Assembly (NCBI GenBank): GCA_023105745.1
Contig: JALGQZ010000007.1
Location: 1,967,592-2,031,591 of the forward strand
Origin: Austropuccinia psidii
Taxonomy: Eukaryota > Basidiomycota > Pucciniomycetes > Pucciniales > Sphaerophragmiaceae
Direction of reading: 5' to 3'
Length of the DNA stretch: 64,000 bases
Numbering within the stretch: position 1 is the stretch's first letter; each line of letters begins with the position of its first letter. The notes beneath the pieces are model-generated. The model was not told the DNA's origin. It worked only from the letters and a program-made list of their open reading frames with translations, and made no database searches. The position numbers and the translations under genes are program-made. Below are positions 22,641 to 36,399 of this stretch, piece after piece.

Positions 22641-25600
22641 TTATTGATTACTTTGAATATTTTCATTAACCTGTTGGTAATCTGGATCATCAGCCTTCAA
22701 GTTATTGAGAGCTCGTCGTAAATAAGCTTGAAAGTAAGTCCCTGTTGCACCAATCCATTTATCGACTTTTGCATTGGCCTCTGGGTGAGTTTTGAGTAGA
22801 TGATAAAGTTCAGCAATGCCCTATAGCCCATTAAAAAAAAGAAATAAATAAATAAGTTCGAATTCAACTTATTCGATTCAGGACTGTCAAATTCAAGAAT
22901 AAATATTTGTACCTTTTTCGAGTCGGTCGGACTTCCAATTTTTGCAAACACTTCCGTCAGATGATTGTTCAAATCGGCTTCTGCCAGTGGCTCAGTAGCT
23001 TTGAGAGTTTTAGAAGCTGTAGTGCCGGTTAATAAAGAAACGGTCGATTTAGGATCTGCTTTAGCGGATGCTGATGATAAAGTGGTGGTAAGAGGGGGAC
23101 GAGATAAATGTTCTAACGAAGTAGCGGATGTTAGTATTGCTTGACCATTCTGTGTTGCTTGAAGTGGTTGACTGAGGGGAAGTTTTTCAGTACTGGATCG
23201 TGAATGGTTGAGTAGACGAAATAGATACTGATATACAAATGTGTCTTGAGGATTTTTTAAAGCTGAAACTGCCTCATAAACTCCATCTCCATAAATTGTT
23301 ACTACCTGCTGTAAAATTGTCTTGACTGTTCGAAGCGGCATATCTGCTAGCGGAACATTGTCGCTTGCTCTGCGACGCCATTCAGCTGGTGGAATTGAAA
23401 CAAGAAATTCATCTATATCCCGTAAGAGTATTGATACATCTAATGTTCCATCCTCCAATGATTCTTTAACAGTTTTAGAAACTTTCCATAAACACTTCAC
23501 AAACATACCATATCAACATAAAATCTTTGGGTAAAAGCCAAGCAAACAACTTACTTTCATTACTAGTTCTGCGTACTTGGCTCGATGGCCTAATTCAACT
23601 TCATCCTCAATCTCTCGTAAATCGATTGTTGTCATTTTAAGAACGGTGAAAAGCGCTCTAAATCAAACCATGAAAGTCATTATTGGTCTTTAGTTTTTGG
23701 AGGAAAAGTCTGTTAGTATTTGTCAAAACTGACCCAAAACATGCGGTTCGATTGGCATTGTGAAAGATTCTAATTAAAACCATATTCAAAACTTTGGAAA
23801 GGCTAGTAATATGTTCATTGATTGGATTGTCGGCTGTTTCTTGTAATCTTTGAGTAAGTTGAGCAAGAATAGAAACCAGTGAGTCTTTTCCCACGACAGT
23901 TCCTAACTGACTTCGATCGAAAAACGTCGAAAGAGTTTGCATTAGATGTTTACATAGCCGTAATGTTGTTGGAGGAGTTGTTTCACTCAAGTTTTCAAAT
24001 GCGATTTTCATTTGGGTGGCAATCACATCAATAAGCGCATCAGCACTGGAAATTAAAGCATCTGGATTTTGAGCTATATCGGCTTGAACTGCCTTTAACG
24101 CTTCTGTACTTCGAATATCATCACTTGAAAGGATCTCCTCGATGGGAATTGAATGGTTCACGATATTATTCAAATGAGTTGAATGGATCAATGGCGCTTG
24201 ATTAACAGATAGACGCAGTGGTGATTGTGGTGGTGGTAGCTTGGCACTAGAGCTGAGGAGAGTGCTTGTCCGGGAATAATCCACTTTGGATAAACGAGGA
24301 CCTGGGGCTGCGGCACTAGGAGCTGGCATTTTGCTAGGAAGTATTGATGGCGGGGAATTCAGTTTTGAGGCGAGGGATGGACGTCGGATGCCTGGCTTGC
24401 CACTGCCGTTAGTTTCACCATCATTGCTATGACTAAGGGCGCTGGACGGGCGCTGGACGGCTTTGATATTCATTCGAGGGACTCCAGGCAGACGTTGAGA
24501 AACTTCTGAAGTAGGCCGATTGGGTTTGGGCGACGCCGGTGCTTCCGTACGCTTTAGTCGCTCTGTCAGCATGTCATGCTCTTTTCCAGATAGGTTTCCA
24601 ACGTATTTCAAAATTACATCACCAGCTGAGGCATATGCACTAGCCAATGCAGAGAGTGCTCCATTTCGCACCGACGAATCTCTATCGGATATTAGAGAAG
24701 CAATCAATGGCAATGCTTTGGCTGGCTGGCATACACTAAGCCCATGTCTTTGAAACAAAGCGCTAAGTTCTTCAGCACATTCAGCTCGCACTCGAGCATT
24801 CTTAGATTTCAAACCATTATCTACTAAGCTTTGGAAAACTTTGCTGAAAGGATATATGCCACAAATGTTCTTGAAAATCATCCGAATACGTGTTCGAAGT
24901 ACTTCCTTGCTATCCCCACACTAATTCATGGCAAAAAAAAAAACAGTTTCGTCAAAGCCTGTTTTGATTTACTCAAGCACACAAACCACTCACCCGCCCA
25001 ATTAAACTCGGCAAAAGGGCAGAGGCTTCGTAATCAGTGAGGCGATATTCATCCAATTGGAGAGCGACAATATATTGCTCAATGATATCCAAGCATTTCA
25101 TAGTGATGGTTGTATTTGTATCGTGCAATCGAATCGTTAAATACTTGAATACAAGATCTGAATTTGCCAATAGACGATCCCGAATGTCTGATTCTTCCAA
25201 ATCAGCTTCTTCAGACGCAGACGACGGATCTGATGTCCAAGCCTCAATTGCGTTCAAGCCGGCCAAAAAGTCTTTTTCACAATGATGGTCCTTGCTAAAC
25301 AGCTGTCCGAGGAGCTCGGAGCTAATTTGCGGGGCCATTTGCATGTAGAGTTGTTCGATCTGATCCTTGCGGACTGCGCCCTCGATGACCCATTTCAAAG
25401 GACCTGTCTCTTTACTTGCACGAGCTGCTTTAGCTTTAGGGTCGCCTGAGCGAAAAGGAAGTTCGGATGTTGGGGCGGCTGCCGAGGCAGGAGACGTGGG
25501 TATATTAGGTGCACCTCCAAGCTTAGAGGCAATGGGCTTTCGAAGGCCTCCCAATTTGGATTTTGAAAGGGCAGAGCGTTCATCATGGGAGGGTGTTGAC

Positions 25601-28600
25601 GGCCGGTGAATGCTCGCAACTGATGGCGCACGAGGAGGAGGTTTGTTGGCGAGAGAAGCTGATTTCGTCCCTGTTTTACTGGGTAAGGCTTTTGAAGGAA
25701 TGGGCTTGCTCGATGCCGAAGCTCTGAAACTTTCAATAATAGGTACAAGATTGTTACGCGAAGCCGGCTTCAGGGAAATTGTTTGGTCAAGTATCAAGTC
25801 AATGCCAACTGATTGTATAATGGTTGGCAACAGAGCCATGGCGCCCTTACGAACTTCGCCGTTTCGATCTTCTAGACAAGATACAATGGGCGAAGCAAAA
25901 GAGGTCAAGTCCAAACCTTTGATTGCCTCAAGATCGGAGAAACGTTGAACGATCCAGTTAAGAGCCGAGGATCTCAACTCGGGCTTGGCTACCTCTAATG
26001 AACTTCCAACGCTTGAGATCAAACAATCTAAGCCGCATGAATCGGCAATATTTGACAAGGTCGTAAGAGCATTGTTTCGGGCTCCCACGTTCTTGTCGGC
26101 CAGGATGCTTAAGATTGCGGAGGCTAGTGTTTTAGCATAACGCTCAAACGGTTTACCCATACCAGTTGCGATTCGCGAAATCACATCCAAAGCAAGACCT
26201 TGAACTACTTTGTTGACGTCTGCCAGACGTAACTTTAATGATGACAATAAATCAGACCCTAAAATAAAATATTGCTCTTAGTAAATGAACGTTCTGCGTC
26301 AAGATATGTCCCACTCATAGCAAAATGTTACCCACCTAGATTAGGCTTAAGGCGCTTATTCTGCTCCAAAATGCCTTGAATTGATTCTAGGGCCTCTTTC
26401 CTGACCTTCCAAGCGGGATCATCACAAGCTTTAACCGTGCTGCTAGCTACTAATCGGTCGAGATCAACTCGAGGAAATAGGTCATCGAGCGGATCGCCAC
26501 CGCTCAGGCCCTTTACTTTACCCTTAGGTCCATTGGCCACGTCACTAGCAGTATGGGAAATATCCGCGCTGAATCGAATGGGCTCAGGAGGCCGTTCCGC
26601 CGCATTTTTGGCAAACTCACCCTCAATGGTGCTCAATAATTGAGGATTCAGATCTTGGAGAAAGGTGCTAATATCTAAAATAAATGAAACATTGAAGGCG
26701 ATCAGCCTCTGATGTGTATACGGCCTTTGGGGATTGAACGCACCAGCTCCAAGGCAAATCTTGGTAGTTACCAAGGCTTTCGTAGCATTTGTTCGAACGG
26801 CTGCATTAACACTTTTCAATCCGGTTTTTAAGCATTCAATTAAATCTCGCACTGGAACGCCAACGATACCAAAATCTATTAGAGCAGAATCTATGAATAA
26901 GAAACTTTCGGCCTGGATTTTCACGGCTTTCTGCTTGGAAATCGGATCAAAGGCTGATTGATAAAGTAATCACGATAAGCAAGCATCAAAAACCAAAAAC
27001 CAAAAAAAGAAAATGGGCAATTGGCAATTGCTCTTACCATGAGATAAAACAAAGCCTAACGAGGTTTTTTCAGCAAAGGTCAATAATGCGTTTCCAGCGG
27101 CTTCTTTGATCTTGGCATCTCCATATTTTTCCATACATGATGGTATTGACAATGCCATACATGCTTTAGTAAATGATGGGCACTGCTCTGCTAATAATTG
27201 AAATACGGCAAAAACACGCTGCCAAACCTAGAAAAGATAGAATATACATTTTTTTAAATACAATTAATTGATGACTTCAACATATTAAACGAATCCTTAC
27301 TCACTTGAAAATTGCTCTCTTTCGGTCCAGGTTTCTTGTTTAAATATCGAACAATCACTTCGGCTTCAATCTCATCGGCATGTTCTGGAATCCAAGCTAA
27401 CAATTCTTCTAAAGCTGCTAATCTAGTTTTCCATAAACTATTTCCAACGCCTTCAATGAAGCTTGCTTCAAGACAATCAGGTGCCCTGGCCTCAGCTTCT
27501 TCTTGAGACATTTTAAAACGAATTTCCTCAATAACTTTTCCGCTGGACTTTCCACTTGGGACAGCTGTTACGGTTTTCTTAATGGCCAAGGGAGCTGCTG
27601 CTGCAGGGGGGACTTTTTTGACAGGCTTTGGAGCCGCCTTGACGACTGGAGGCTTAGAAGCTGCTGAAGAGCTAAAATCATCAATAGAGGTAGGGCTAGC
27701 TAAAGAATCAACTCGAGTGGGGGGTTTCTGGGCAGACTTCGATTTAGTTGGGGGAGCTTTAAAAATAGGTTTTGGAGGTTGCGACTTTGGTTTGGCCTTG
27801 GGTGGTTGATATTTGACTTCTGCTTTCTCATAGTATTCTTCTACTTTGACCTTTCTTAAATCATCTTGCCCTTGAATGATTGGTAAAAACGACGCCTTGC
27901 CTACAAGCTTCATTAGAGTCCCTAATCCCTCGGCAGAAATTTCTCTTACCGGTACTACCGCGTCCTCCAATCCGCTGAGTAAGACATCGGACAAAGATTT
28001 AACCTCTGCTTTGGGAATCGCATGAACTGTGTTTCGGAGGCACCTGACTAAGAATTTCATAGTCTGTTCCTTTACCTGGGGATTTTTGTGTTTGGAAAAG
28101 TTGACGATATCCTCTGTCAGATCACCAAGCTCGACCTAGTAAAGTAAATTATTATAAGAACGCGCTGCTGAACAAGAGACAAAAGCAACAAGTTACCGTA
28201 AGAGCCATTGCGTCCAGACAATTACTTAGTGCTTCAACTACGTTAGCCTTGCGCTCTTTAAATTTTTCCAACATTGGTACAACCATCAAACTGCGGTATT
28301 TTGCAAATTGTGACCTCAATCCTTTGGCTAAACATTCCAAACAATTTGCTGCACCGATAACACAAAGTATGTTTGCATCCGCCATTCTACCAGCCAATGC
28401 TTTTACTAATTCATCATAATGATCTGGCTTGATCTTGATGGCAGGTTTCAGGGTAGCAAGTAGAGGATCAAGAGCTTCTTCCTTCCGCTCCTTCCATTTG
28501 CTGGATGCCAGATGTTCAAAAAACCCCGAAGGTAATTGATCAAGAACCGCGACGGGATCAGCAAGATCATATGGATCGATGTCTTCGGGTAAATCGGCCG

Positions 28601-29883
28601 GTGGATCTGCATTTGCTGCTGCGTCATCTTGGCCGGACTCATCTTGGGGTTGCTCATCTTGAAGAGCTGCTTGAGCTTCTTTTTCAAGCCGACGTTGCTT
28701 TTGAGCAGCGGTCTCACGAGTAGGTAAGCCTGTTCCTTTACCCTTTCCCTCAGCATCCATTGTGGCGAATGTATCATGTAGTTCTTTAACTTGAACTGGC
28801 TTGAGATCTGTTAGCGAGGGTTCAAGTGCGGGACCAAGAAAAGAATATAGTGTTTGAACAAGCAAGGTACCCTACGGAGAATGCTTTAGCAAGACCAATT
28901 GCTGACGATAAGGCTCAATGAGTTGAGAAACCGAAATGACAAACCTCTGCTCGCACACCTTTATCAGGATGAGCGAAAATGGTACTTAGCGATTTCAAGA
29001 TTGGCTTGATATTGAGGACTTTGACACCAAAAGCCCTGTCAAAATAAGTAGAGAAAAAAGACAGAAATATCTGAGATCCATTCTAGCGTCCTGTAGGGAA
29101 AAAACAGATATCAAAACAACCAATAGAGAAAAAAAACACTTACGAGACTAATGCGTTCAAACCAGAAACTGATCCCGCAACCACTTTTGGTTGTTTGGAA
29201 TTAAGACCTTCCAAAACAGCGCTCTAATGATCAAACAAAATTTGATAATGGAAGATCAATTCAGCAATTACACTGGGGTAAGAATATGTAACGATTTGAT
29301 TAAAACCGAAGACCTACGATAATATTCTCAGCTTTATCATTATCGGCTTCAAATACAGTCCAACCCAAAATACATTCAATGGCAGCCTCCCTAGTGCCCT
29401 TTCTAGCATTTAACGCCAGGCTTTTTTCGACCAATGGAGTTAGGCAATCAGACCGACATTTCGATCCTGCACGACCAGCTAATCGAATGTAGATTGATAC
29501 CAATTGAACCCCTTTTTCGTGCGCAACAGCATTGGAATCCGTTACAGCTTTGACTGGCCATTGATGATTACTAAAAGAACAGATCAATTTAACTAAAAAA
29601 ATAAGTAACAGTGAATCATTCTCATTTTTGTGTGAACAAACGACTAACTAATTCCAATCTTTAAATACTGGATCATCTTCATCTTCCGCTAATTGGAATT
29701 GTTTAATCAATGATTCATAAGCAGCTAACCTAGCTTTCCAAAGCTAGAAAAAAAAAGTTAATTTTTGATATTTCTTTTTCGAGTCGATTGGATTTTTATC
29801 AAAAAATAATTTGAAAGCTAAACTTTGTGATTTAATTGATCGGGAATCGACAAATTTTGCCATTCTGAATCCTGCTCGGCCAT
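22641..29883 (-). CDS. STU2: XMAP215/Dis1/Stu2-family microtubule polymerase, 15 exons
   Basis: Processive microtubule plus-end polymerase of spindle and cytoplasm; TOG domains bind tubulin. Exons (minus strand): 29883-29824, 29743-29649, 29570-29318, 29223-29144, 29035-28945, 28871-28197, 28135-27305, 27227-27038, 26953-26744, 26674-26336, 26258-24994, 24920-23734, 23657-23555, 23494-22913, 22820-22641. They sum to 6141 nt with all phases compatible, giving 2046 residues; all 14 introns are GT-AG, 60-108 nt. TOG1 lies at about residues 20-230 (Leu-Trp-Lys-Ala-Arg), TOG2 300-520, TOG3 610-850, TOG4 895-1130 and TOG5 1230-1490, followed by a Ser/Pro linker and a C-terminal helical region ending at TAA 22641-22643. 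The length matches five-TOG animal proteins (about 2000) rather than yeast Stu2 (about 890). The start is the first ATG before the TOG1 helix. No lesion seen. The family call is firm; the symbol follows the yeast homologue. Confidence 0.96.
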
Positions 29884-32384
29884 TCGAAAAACCAATTGAA
29901 AAAGGTATTTTTAAATTCAATTATTTCGTTTCGACCAGTCAGGCCGCTGATTTGATGCTTTCACAAATTTTCCCGATTGCGGATATGAAAGAGGAATGAA
30001 TAAAATGAGTGAGGAGCTGAAGTTGATTGAATTGATCAAATGATGATCGAAGTGTTGCTATTGAAATGAGGCTGAGATGATTTAAGATTTTGAGGATCGA
30101 AAATATGATAGAGGAATATGATGATGGGGTTGGTTATATTGTCTGTGGTTATTAAAATCTGGATAAATTTATTAAGTCGATGAAATCAACATTGAAATTT
30201 TCTCAGAGGAGAGTGCACTGGGGCAAAATTAGGAGATGACGTTTCTTTTTATGTACAAACTCGATAAAGAAATTTACAAAGTAGAAATTCAAATTCAATA
30301 ACGCATTACGCCCTACTAGCCGCCACACAACATACCACACACCAAAGTCTGGAGGAAATTAAACAAAAATCTTGAAAAATAAATTTCAATCAAACATTAT
30401 CAATCAAAAAAGATTTGTTTATAAGAAAAACTGCCAAAGCTCAAAACAAAATCCACAATCATCAGAGGTTCCATTTTTATGGATATTTATTTTAAAGGCA
30501 AAATCTAATTGAAACTTTATTTTGCTTGATTTTTTTACCAAAAAATATTGATTTTATATTACTTTTGATAAATTAACTTTCACTTGAAAAACTAATTAAA
30601 TTTACTAAATTAATTGTTTGTTTCTTTTTTAGGATTTGGAGATCATGGAGTGCTTAATAAACTCCTTTTATAGCCTGAAATCATATACAACATTTTTCTA
30701 AAAAGGTCTTTTGAGATTTTTTTAAAAAATTATATTTCTTTAAGTGAGTTAGCCCCACTTTCTTATCCTTTGGGTGTCATTATAAAAAATTGAATCATCA
30801 ATCTTCAAAATTCTAAAATATCTAACTCTTTATAAATGAATTATTAAATTCTCACATTACAAACTCTTGATGGGATAAAATAGGTTCATTAAAAATTTTG
30901 GTATGTTTTCCATGAAAAAAATCCCCTACTTTGAATCATTAAAGAATTTTTTTTCTCTTATCTCACCCTTCAGAAAGTTATGGAGTTTTACGACTAATTA
31001 ATTTCCAAATATAACTTTAAGGAAAAAACTTCAGATTTACCCTAACAAGAACATAAATGAAATGACTTATATCAGTATAAAATGAAAAGTCACAACCCCC
31101 TCAATTAGCCCTGTACATCTCAAAAGCTAACATACATTTTTGAATAAACAAATAGCTAAAATATTTGATTTAAAAGGGAAAGGAACCTCAAAAATATAAA
31201 ATAAACACAAAAGAAACATAATTGCTTAGTAGAGGGTAATTCAAATTAGCTTTTAAAATAATCCAATACTTTCATACAAAACTGTTTTTCTTAAATTTTG
31301 AAAGATCATTTTTTTCTTATCTGTGACCATTATGTTTGTTGTAAAAAATCATTTTCTCCATGAAAGAGATGCATAAATATCCATGGGAGGGAGAATTTCT
31401 GGAACATTAACTCCAAAATATTTTAGATTTCTATCTTCATAGTTATTGAGTGTTAAAGGAAAGGGTGACCTTATTTAAAACTAAGTTTGCTTTTCTTTTG
31501 TGTCGATAATATTCAGTATAATATAGGTATTTATTACTAGAACTATATCACATTTCCTTGGTTCTGCTGAGAGAATATAAGCTTTTATTAAATACATATA
31601 AGGGGCCCTTTTTTAAAAATGAATTCCTCAGGCCAAGATTTGAGTTATTTTTGATTTTTCTGGCCATAATTGTTAATTTGTGGGATGTTAAGATCTTAAA
31701 ATTTTTTATAATTTTGTTTTTGCCAAATTTCTCTGAATTTCAAAATTCAGCAAAATGGACATTTTTTCAAAAATTAATTAAAAAAGTTTCTACTTAAGAA
31801 TTTAAACAATTTCTTTCAAAATGAAGGGGTCAATCTTGTGAAACATAAACCAGAATCCCACACTCATGGGATTCTTTTCGGAGGGGAAAGCACAGTCCCA
31901 AATAGATGTTTTTTCAATTTATTCTTGAATTTTTGGAATATGACTGTTTCAAATTACAAATGTGCCATGTTTTTGATTCAGAAAACTGGCCTAGGGGGTT
32001 CTTGGGAAATAAATAAGACTGAGAAGGGGAAAAATGAGATAACTTGTATATGAAATAATTCCAAATATTAATTTGAAGCATAATCAACCTCTAAAATCAA
32101 AAGTTTTTTGTGAAAAGGAGGAGGAATGTTGGATAAATGTAACATTATGTGCTTCCTAAACTAATCTTTAAGCCCTAGGGCTTTTGGTTGAGAATCAAAT
32201 TTCCAATTAACAGTAGCTTAGGGGACAGGGAAAATCTTAGAAATGGTGAAATAAAAGGGCAAAAAATAAGAGCAGATATCAAAAAAATCAGATTAAAATG
32301 GGTGCATTGTCATTTGGAGGACAGAAATAAGGGAAAAGGTGAAAATATTGGACTGGAATAAAAAAATGGTCATTGATACTTATT
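29884..32384. other. Intergenic region upstream of the TOG gene
   Basis: About 2.5 kb of AT-rich DNA. The first few hundred bases should hold the promoter and 5' UTR of the minus-strand TOG gene, but no specific motif is distinguishable. The short ORFs at 31558 and 31838 are Phe/Ile-rich without recognisable family and are not called. Confidence 0.5.
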
Positions 32385-32740
32385 TTAATGTGGATCCCCC
32401 ATATCAGGCATGGAAGGCTGATTGATCTTTGGAGCCTGTAAAACATCTTCATACCACTGATTTCTGTCCCAATATAAAATTTCTGAGGGTACCAAGATGT
32501 TAATGGCTTCATAAAGGTATTTAATTTTTTTGAATTTCTTGTGCCAAGTCATCCCTGACATCAGAACATTGATATTTTGTCTTGTAAATGTAATTATATA
32601 TTGTTCTATAGCCACAGTTTCCATCACCCTGGACATTTATGGGCTTGAAGGTGTATTTAAAAATGAATTTTGGCCAGTTTTTGGAGCCAGGTACCCAATA
32701 AAAATGGTTGAAAAAATACATAAAGATTTAAATAACCAAA
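32385..32740 (-). pseudogene. OTU-type cysteine protease domain relic
   Basis: Minus-strand sequence near 32640 carries Gln-Gly-Asp-Gly-Asn-Cys-Gly-Tyr-Arg, the catalytic Asp and Cys motif of OTU proteases. It is preceded by Asn-Trp-Pro-Lys-Phe-Ile and followed by Arg-Asp-Asp-Leu and, in another frame, Asn-Gln-Trp-Tyr-Glu-Asp. The frames join only through a shift, so it is a relic. OTU domains occur fused to some MULE transposases, and MULE relic 2 lies upstream on the same strand, so a common origin is possible (inference). Confidence 0.65.
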
Positions 32741-32999
32741 AGTAATGCTACATTCAACCAAATTAAAAAATCACAAAAATATTTCAGCATTAATCACTAA
32801 AGGTTGAATCAATTGCATAATAAATACTCAAAGTGGCTTCAGGCTTGTGAGACTCTCTTTCTAATTTTCTTCTTCTCTTGGCTAATCCTCTGGACCTTCT
32901 GACGGTGGCTTCTGGGTTTCCATATTCATTAAAGTCAGTTTATGAGGGTAATGAATTTGAGGAATTAATGGATTTGGATGATGAGGCCTCAAAACCTTC

Positions 33000-34479
33000 A
33001 GAATATTCAGAGAAACTCACTGACATAGCTTGAAGTGGGGGGAATTGAATATGATATTTAAGTTGTTCTTCTGGTGAATTTAAATGGAGCTCTTTCTCTT
33101 CTCTTTCATCAACTTTCAATCATTTCAAGCCTTCATGTATCTCTTTCATTTTTATTTTTTTCTCCTTGAGGTCTTTCACAGGTATTTTTTCATTCAAGTG
33201 GTCTTCAATAATATTATTGGTCCTCTTGAATATTAAAAATTCAATTCAGAGGTATCTTTCCAGTCAACACATCCTGAAAATTCTGGATAATTGAGGAAAT
33301 TTTTACATTTTTTTATGAAAAACTTCCCCTATTTCTTCAAATATTCTCTGGGCTTAATTATTTATTTACTTATAAGAACTTTCATGATCCCCTGAATAGC
33401 CATTCTCAGAGAATAGTGTTGAAATGGGTTTGGGCTTTGAGTGACATTCTCATGTGACATATGTGATGATTGACATTGTCTTGACACAGACGTGACATGA
33501 CCCACTAAATCCAGTTACTATAAAGTGACACTAACATGACTGAAGAAAGATTTTATACTTACTGTGGTGCAATGTGAAGTCAATTGCCGACAATTGATGC
33601 AAGATTCACCCTGGTGAAAGTTGGGGAAACTGATAAGATTTCTTCCAAGGTTAAGTTAATTTTCTGTTCCAAGATTTTCTTTATCACATTTTCAATTTCT
33701 AATTTTGGTTTTAATTCTTTCTTATCCTTTATGACTTCTTTCTTTTAAGTTTTGTGGTGAACCATCTTTTTATTTATCTTGTAACTTTCCTCCTCAACAT
33801 TCTCTTTTTCTTTAATTTCAGTTCCTTCAAATGTTTCATCTCTTTTAGTATGTTTATCACTATTTTTGGTTGGAACAATTATCTTAATCTATTCTTCAGC
33901 CTCATACTCATCATAGGCTCCTGGTGGTACATTTTTGTACTTTGAAAATCTTCTTCATTTTGGATTTCTTGATTAGCCAATCTCTCCTTTGTCTGTCTGA
34001 GAGTTGGATGTGTTTCCAACATCTCAGTGGGTGAAGATACTATTGGTGGTTCCCAATTACCCCAGTCCTCTACTTGAGCAATTGAAGCTTCTTTTTCTTC
34101 CTTTTTAAGCTCAAATATCTTTTGATCTTCTGGTCTTGATAAAGGATTTTCCTTTTCAATTATCTTATTTGAAATTTTTTTGTTCCTTATCCAAATTCCC
34201 TGACTAAATCCTTTGGAGATTTGGTTCCCTCTAAGGTTACTCTTTGGAAATTAGGGTAAAGGAAATTTAATCCTTGCCTACTGACAATTCTCTTTTCCAT
34301 ATATTCTGCCAGGTAGCTTCATCTTGTCAATGAATGACCATTTTCAAAACAGTAATAACACTTTAAGGGTGGTCTTGGATACAGTTGTGTCGGAACATAA
34401 GGTTGATAATTTGCAGGTAAAGGTGCCTGAGTATTTCTTTGTCTGAATGGTTGTGAATTTGGTGCTAAGCCTAATCCTT
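33000..34479 (-). pseudogene. Gag-like relic of a third Ty3/gypsy-type family
   Basis: In sense orientation from 34479 an open stretch is Gln/Pro-rich and then has a zinc knuckle near 34350, C-x2-C-x4-H-x4, in which the final Cys codon is TGA. Downstream are Glu-Lys-Arg-Ile-Val and Leu-Tyr-Pro-Asn-Phe-Gln-Arg-Val motifs, and an acidic/Lys-rich linker with Val-Glu-Asp-Trp-Gly-Asn-Trp near 34060. I associate this layout with rust gag-pol repeats (recall). The 33.0-33.9 kb part is Glu/Lys-rich and full of stops. The gag N-terminus is missing, replaced by the LTR-like sequence at 34480. Confidence 0.6.
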
Positions 34480-36352
34480 GTGTGTTTGGACATAAATTCT
34501 GTATATATCCAAAATTAATTATTTTTTATGGATAAAAATATGAATAACTTTTTGGTGAGTAATTAAATTCATGGATTAAGTCCATATTTGTATTTTGCAC
34601 AAAAATTAACCTAGGGCAGCTCCATATAGCAAATAGGCTTAAATTAACTATATGAAGTGGTAATATGAAAAATGATTCAACACCTCATCATCAATAACAC
34701 ATAGAAGAGCTGTGAAAATTTGTGTTTTTTGAATTTTCACACCAAAATAATGGCATTGTGAGAAATACCATGTTACATATACACTGAGAATAATGTTATG
34801 CATTTTTGGGGCACTTGAAATGAGTGTGTTCTTACATAAAGTCTTGGTACACCCATAGTGGATATCAGTGCTGAATCCTGAATTACTATTTTTGCTGTGA
34901 AAATAGCTCAAGGGGACAAAAGACATCAAAGAGAGCCATGGTACCCAGCTTCCAAGTCCTCTGAGGCATGGACAGCTCCAAACCTTGGAGCCATGGCTGA
35001 TAATGGCCCAGTTGGTATATTAAAACCTTTTTGGGAACCTTGTCAACAATTCAATATCCCAATAAATCATGAGAAAATAGCAAATAAGCTGCTATTTTGA
35101 TGTGACAAGGAGGTAATGAGAAACTTTGAGTCATGTAACCAAGTTCATTCTTAATTATTTTCCATTCATAATACCAGAAGTAGTGATTAAAAGACTTTTT
35201 GGACCATTCTTCATGAAATTACCTTTTGCAAACCAGATATCTTTATGCTATTTTCCTATACCATATAGAAAATGAGGTAAAAATTCAAAAATTCATTTGA
35301 AATACAATTCTTAATCAATATTTACAATACCTTGAGGATGAATGGAGGAAAGAATAAGATAAAATAAAGGAAATAAAGATTATTACTTGATATATTAAAT
35401 GAAAATTTTACTTACACTCCATATATGATGATTTCACATGGAACAACAAGTCTTCAAAAATTAACAGAAAAATACAACCTGTGATGAAATTTTGAATAAA
35501 ATTGATAAATTTAAGAAGAAAATGTTTCTTTTCTAATTAAAGAACATTTGTAGTTGTAACTAATTTATTCCTTAACCATAAAGGGATTGGTAGTCACATA
35601 AAATGACTTAATTAATAAATTATGATAATCTTACATGACTCCAAGTGATGTAATAAATAAAAAATTTTGGTGACTGGTAGACCACTCACTGGTTTTTGTT
35701 TTTTATCCATGGAACAATTACGTGATCTTTTGAAGACTTGAAAGAAGCCTACTATTTCTGTTTTATAACAAAATAATCTTATAATTTATTTCAACTATCA
35801 ATTCATCAGAAAGTATTAGTTGAAAACATTCTGAAGAGCTTTTATATTTCAAAATGAATCATCAAGACATGAAATACAAGAGTATTACTATTTCTAATAG
35901 CTTTTAGCTATAAAATGTTTTCTTACTACTTTAAATCAACTTTTTATCCTTTAAATCCACAAATAATCTACCAAATAACTCTACCAGATCTTTTGAAGGT
36001 ATTTTTGGAGTAATAGTGAGTCATTTTTCAAATTCTTGAAGTTTCTTCTCTATAGCTGTAGTTTTCTAAAAGAATTTATAATAAGTATTATTACAAAAGA
36101 TGATTAAGGAATTAATTTTTTTTAATTATTTTAGTATGAAGTTTTATTATTATATATTCTTGTAATTGATTCTAGTAGACAGTTTCTGCTTACTTTTATG
36201 ATCACTAGTAGTGTATTACAGGTAAAAGAAATAATTAAGAAATTATTGATTTATTTTTGTTTATAATAAATTTACTTACTATATTTCATAATAACAGTAA
36301 TAGTACTTTTGATTAATAGTAATATTGTAAAGAGTCTCATAAACAAAGCTTA
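34480..36352 (+). repeat. Decayed LTR related to the solo LTR at 54032, opposite orientation
   Basis: Many blocks match the reverse complement of 54032-55945, for example AAAAGACATCAAAGAGAGCC near 34918, the TACACCCATAGTGGATATC block near 34851 and TTGATTAATAGTAATATT near 36313. The ends are approximate and no target duplication was found, so it is either a solo LTR or part of a larger broken element. Confidence 0.7.
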
Positions 36353-36399
36353 AAAAAAATTCCTGTTGGGTCTTATTTAATAATTACTTTGTTTATTGG

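Noticed and set aside
26674..26744. Reading the minus-strand TOG gene straight through this stretch as coding
   Set aside because: The frame is open, but removing a 69-nt GTGCGT to TTTTAG intron restores the TOG3 helix order (Leu-Gly-Ala then Asp-Ile-Ser-Thr), while reading through adds an unrelated 23-residue insert.
31558..32053. Two small plus-strand ORFs (79 and 71 codons)
   Set aside because: Phe/Ile/Lys-rich composition expected from AT-rich DNA. No start context, intron or family support.
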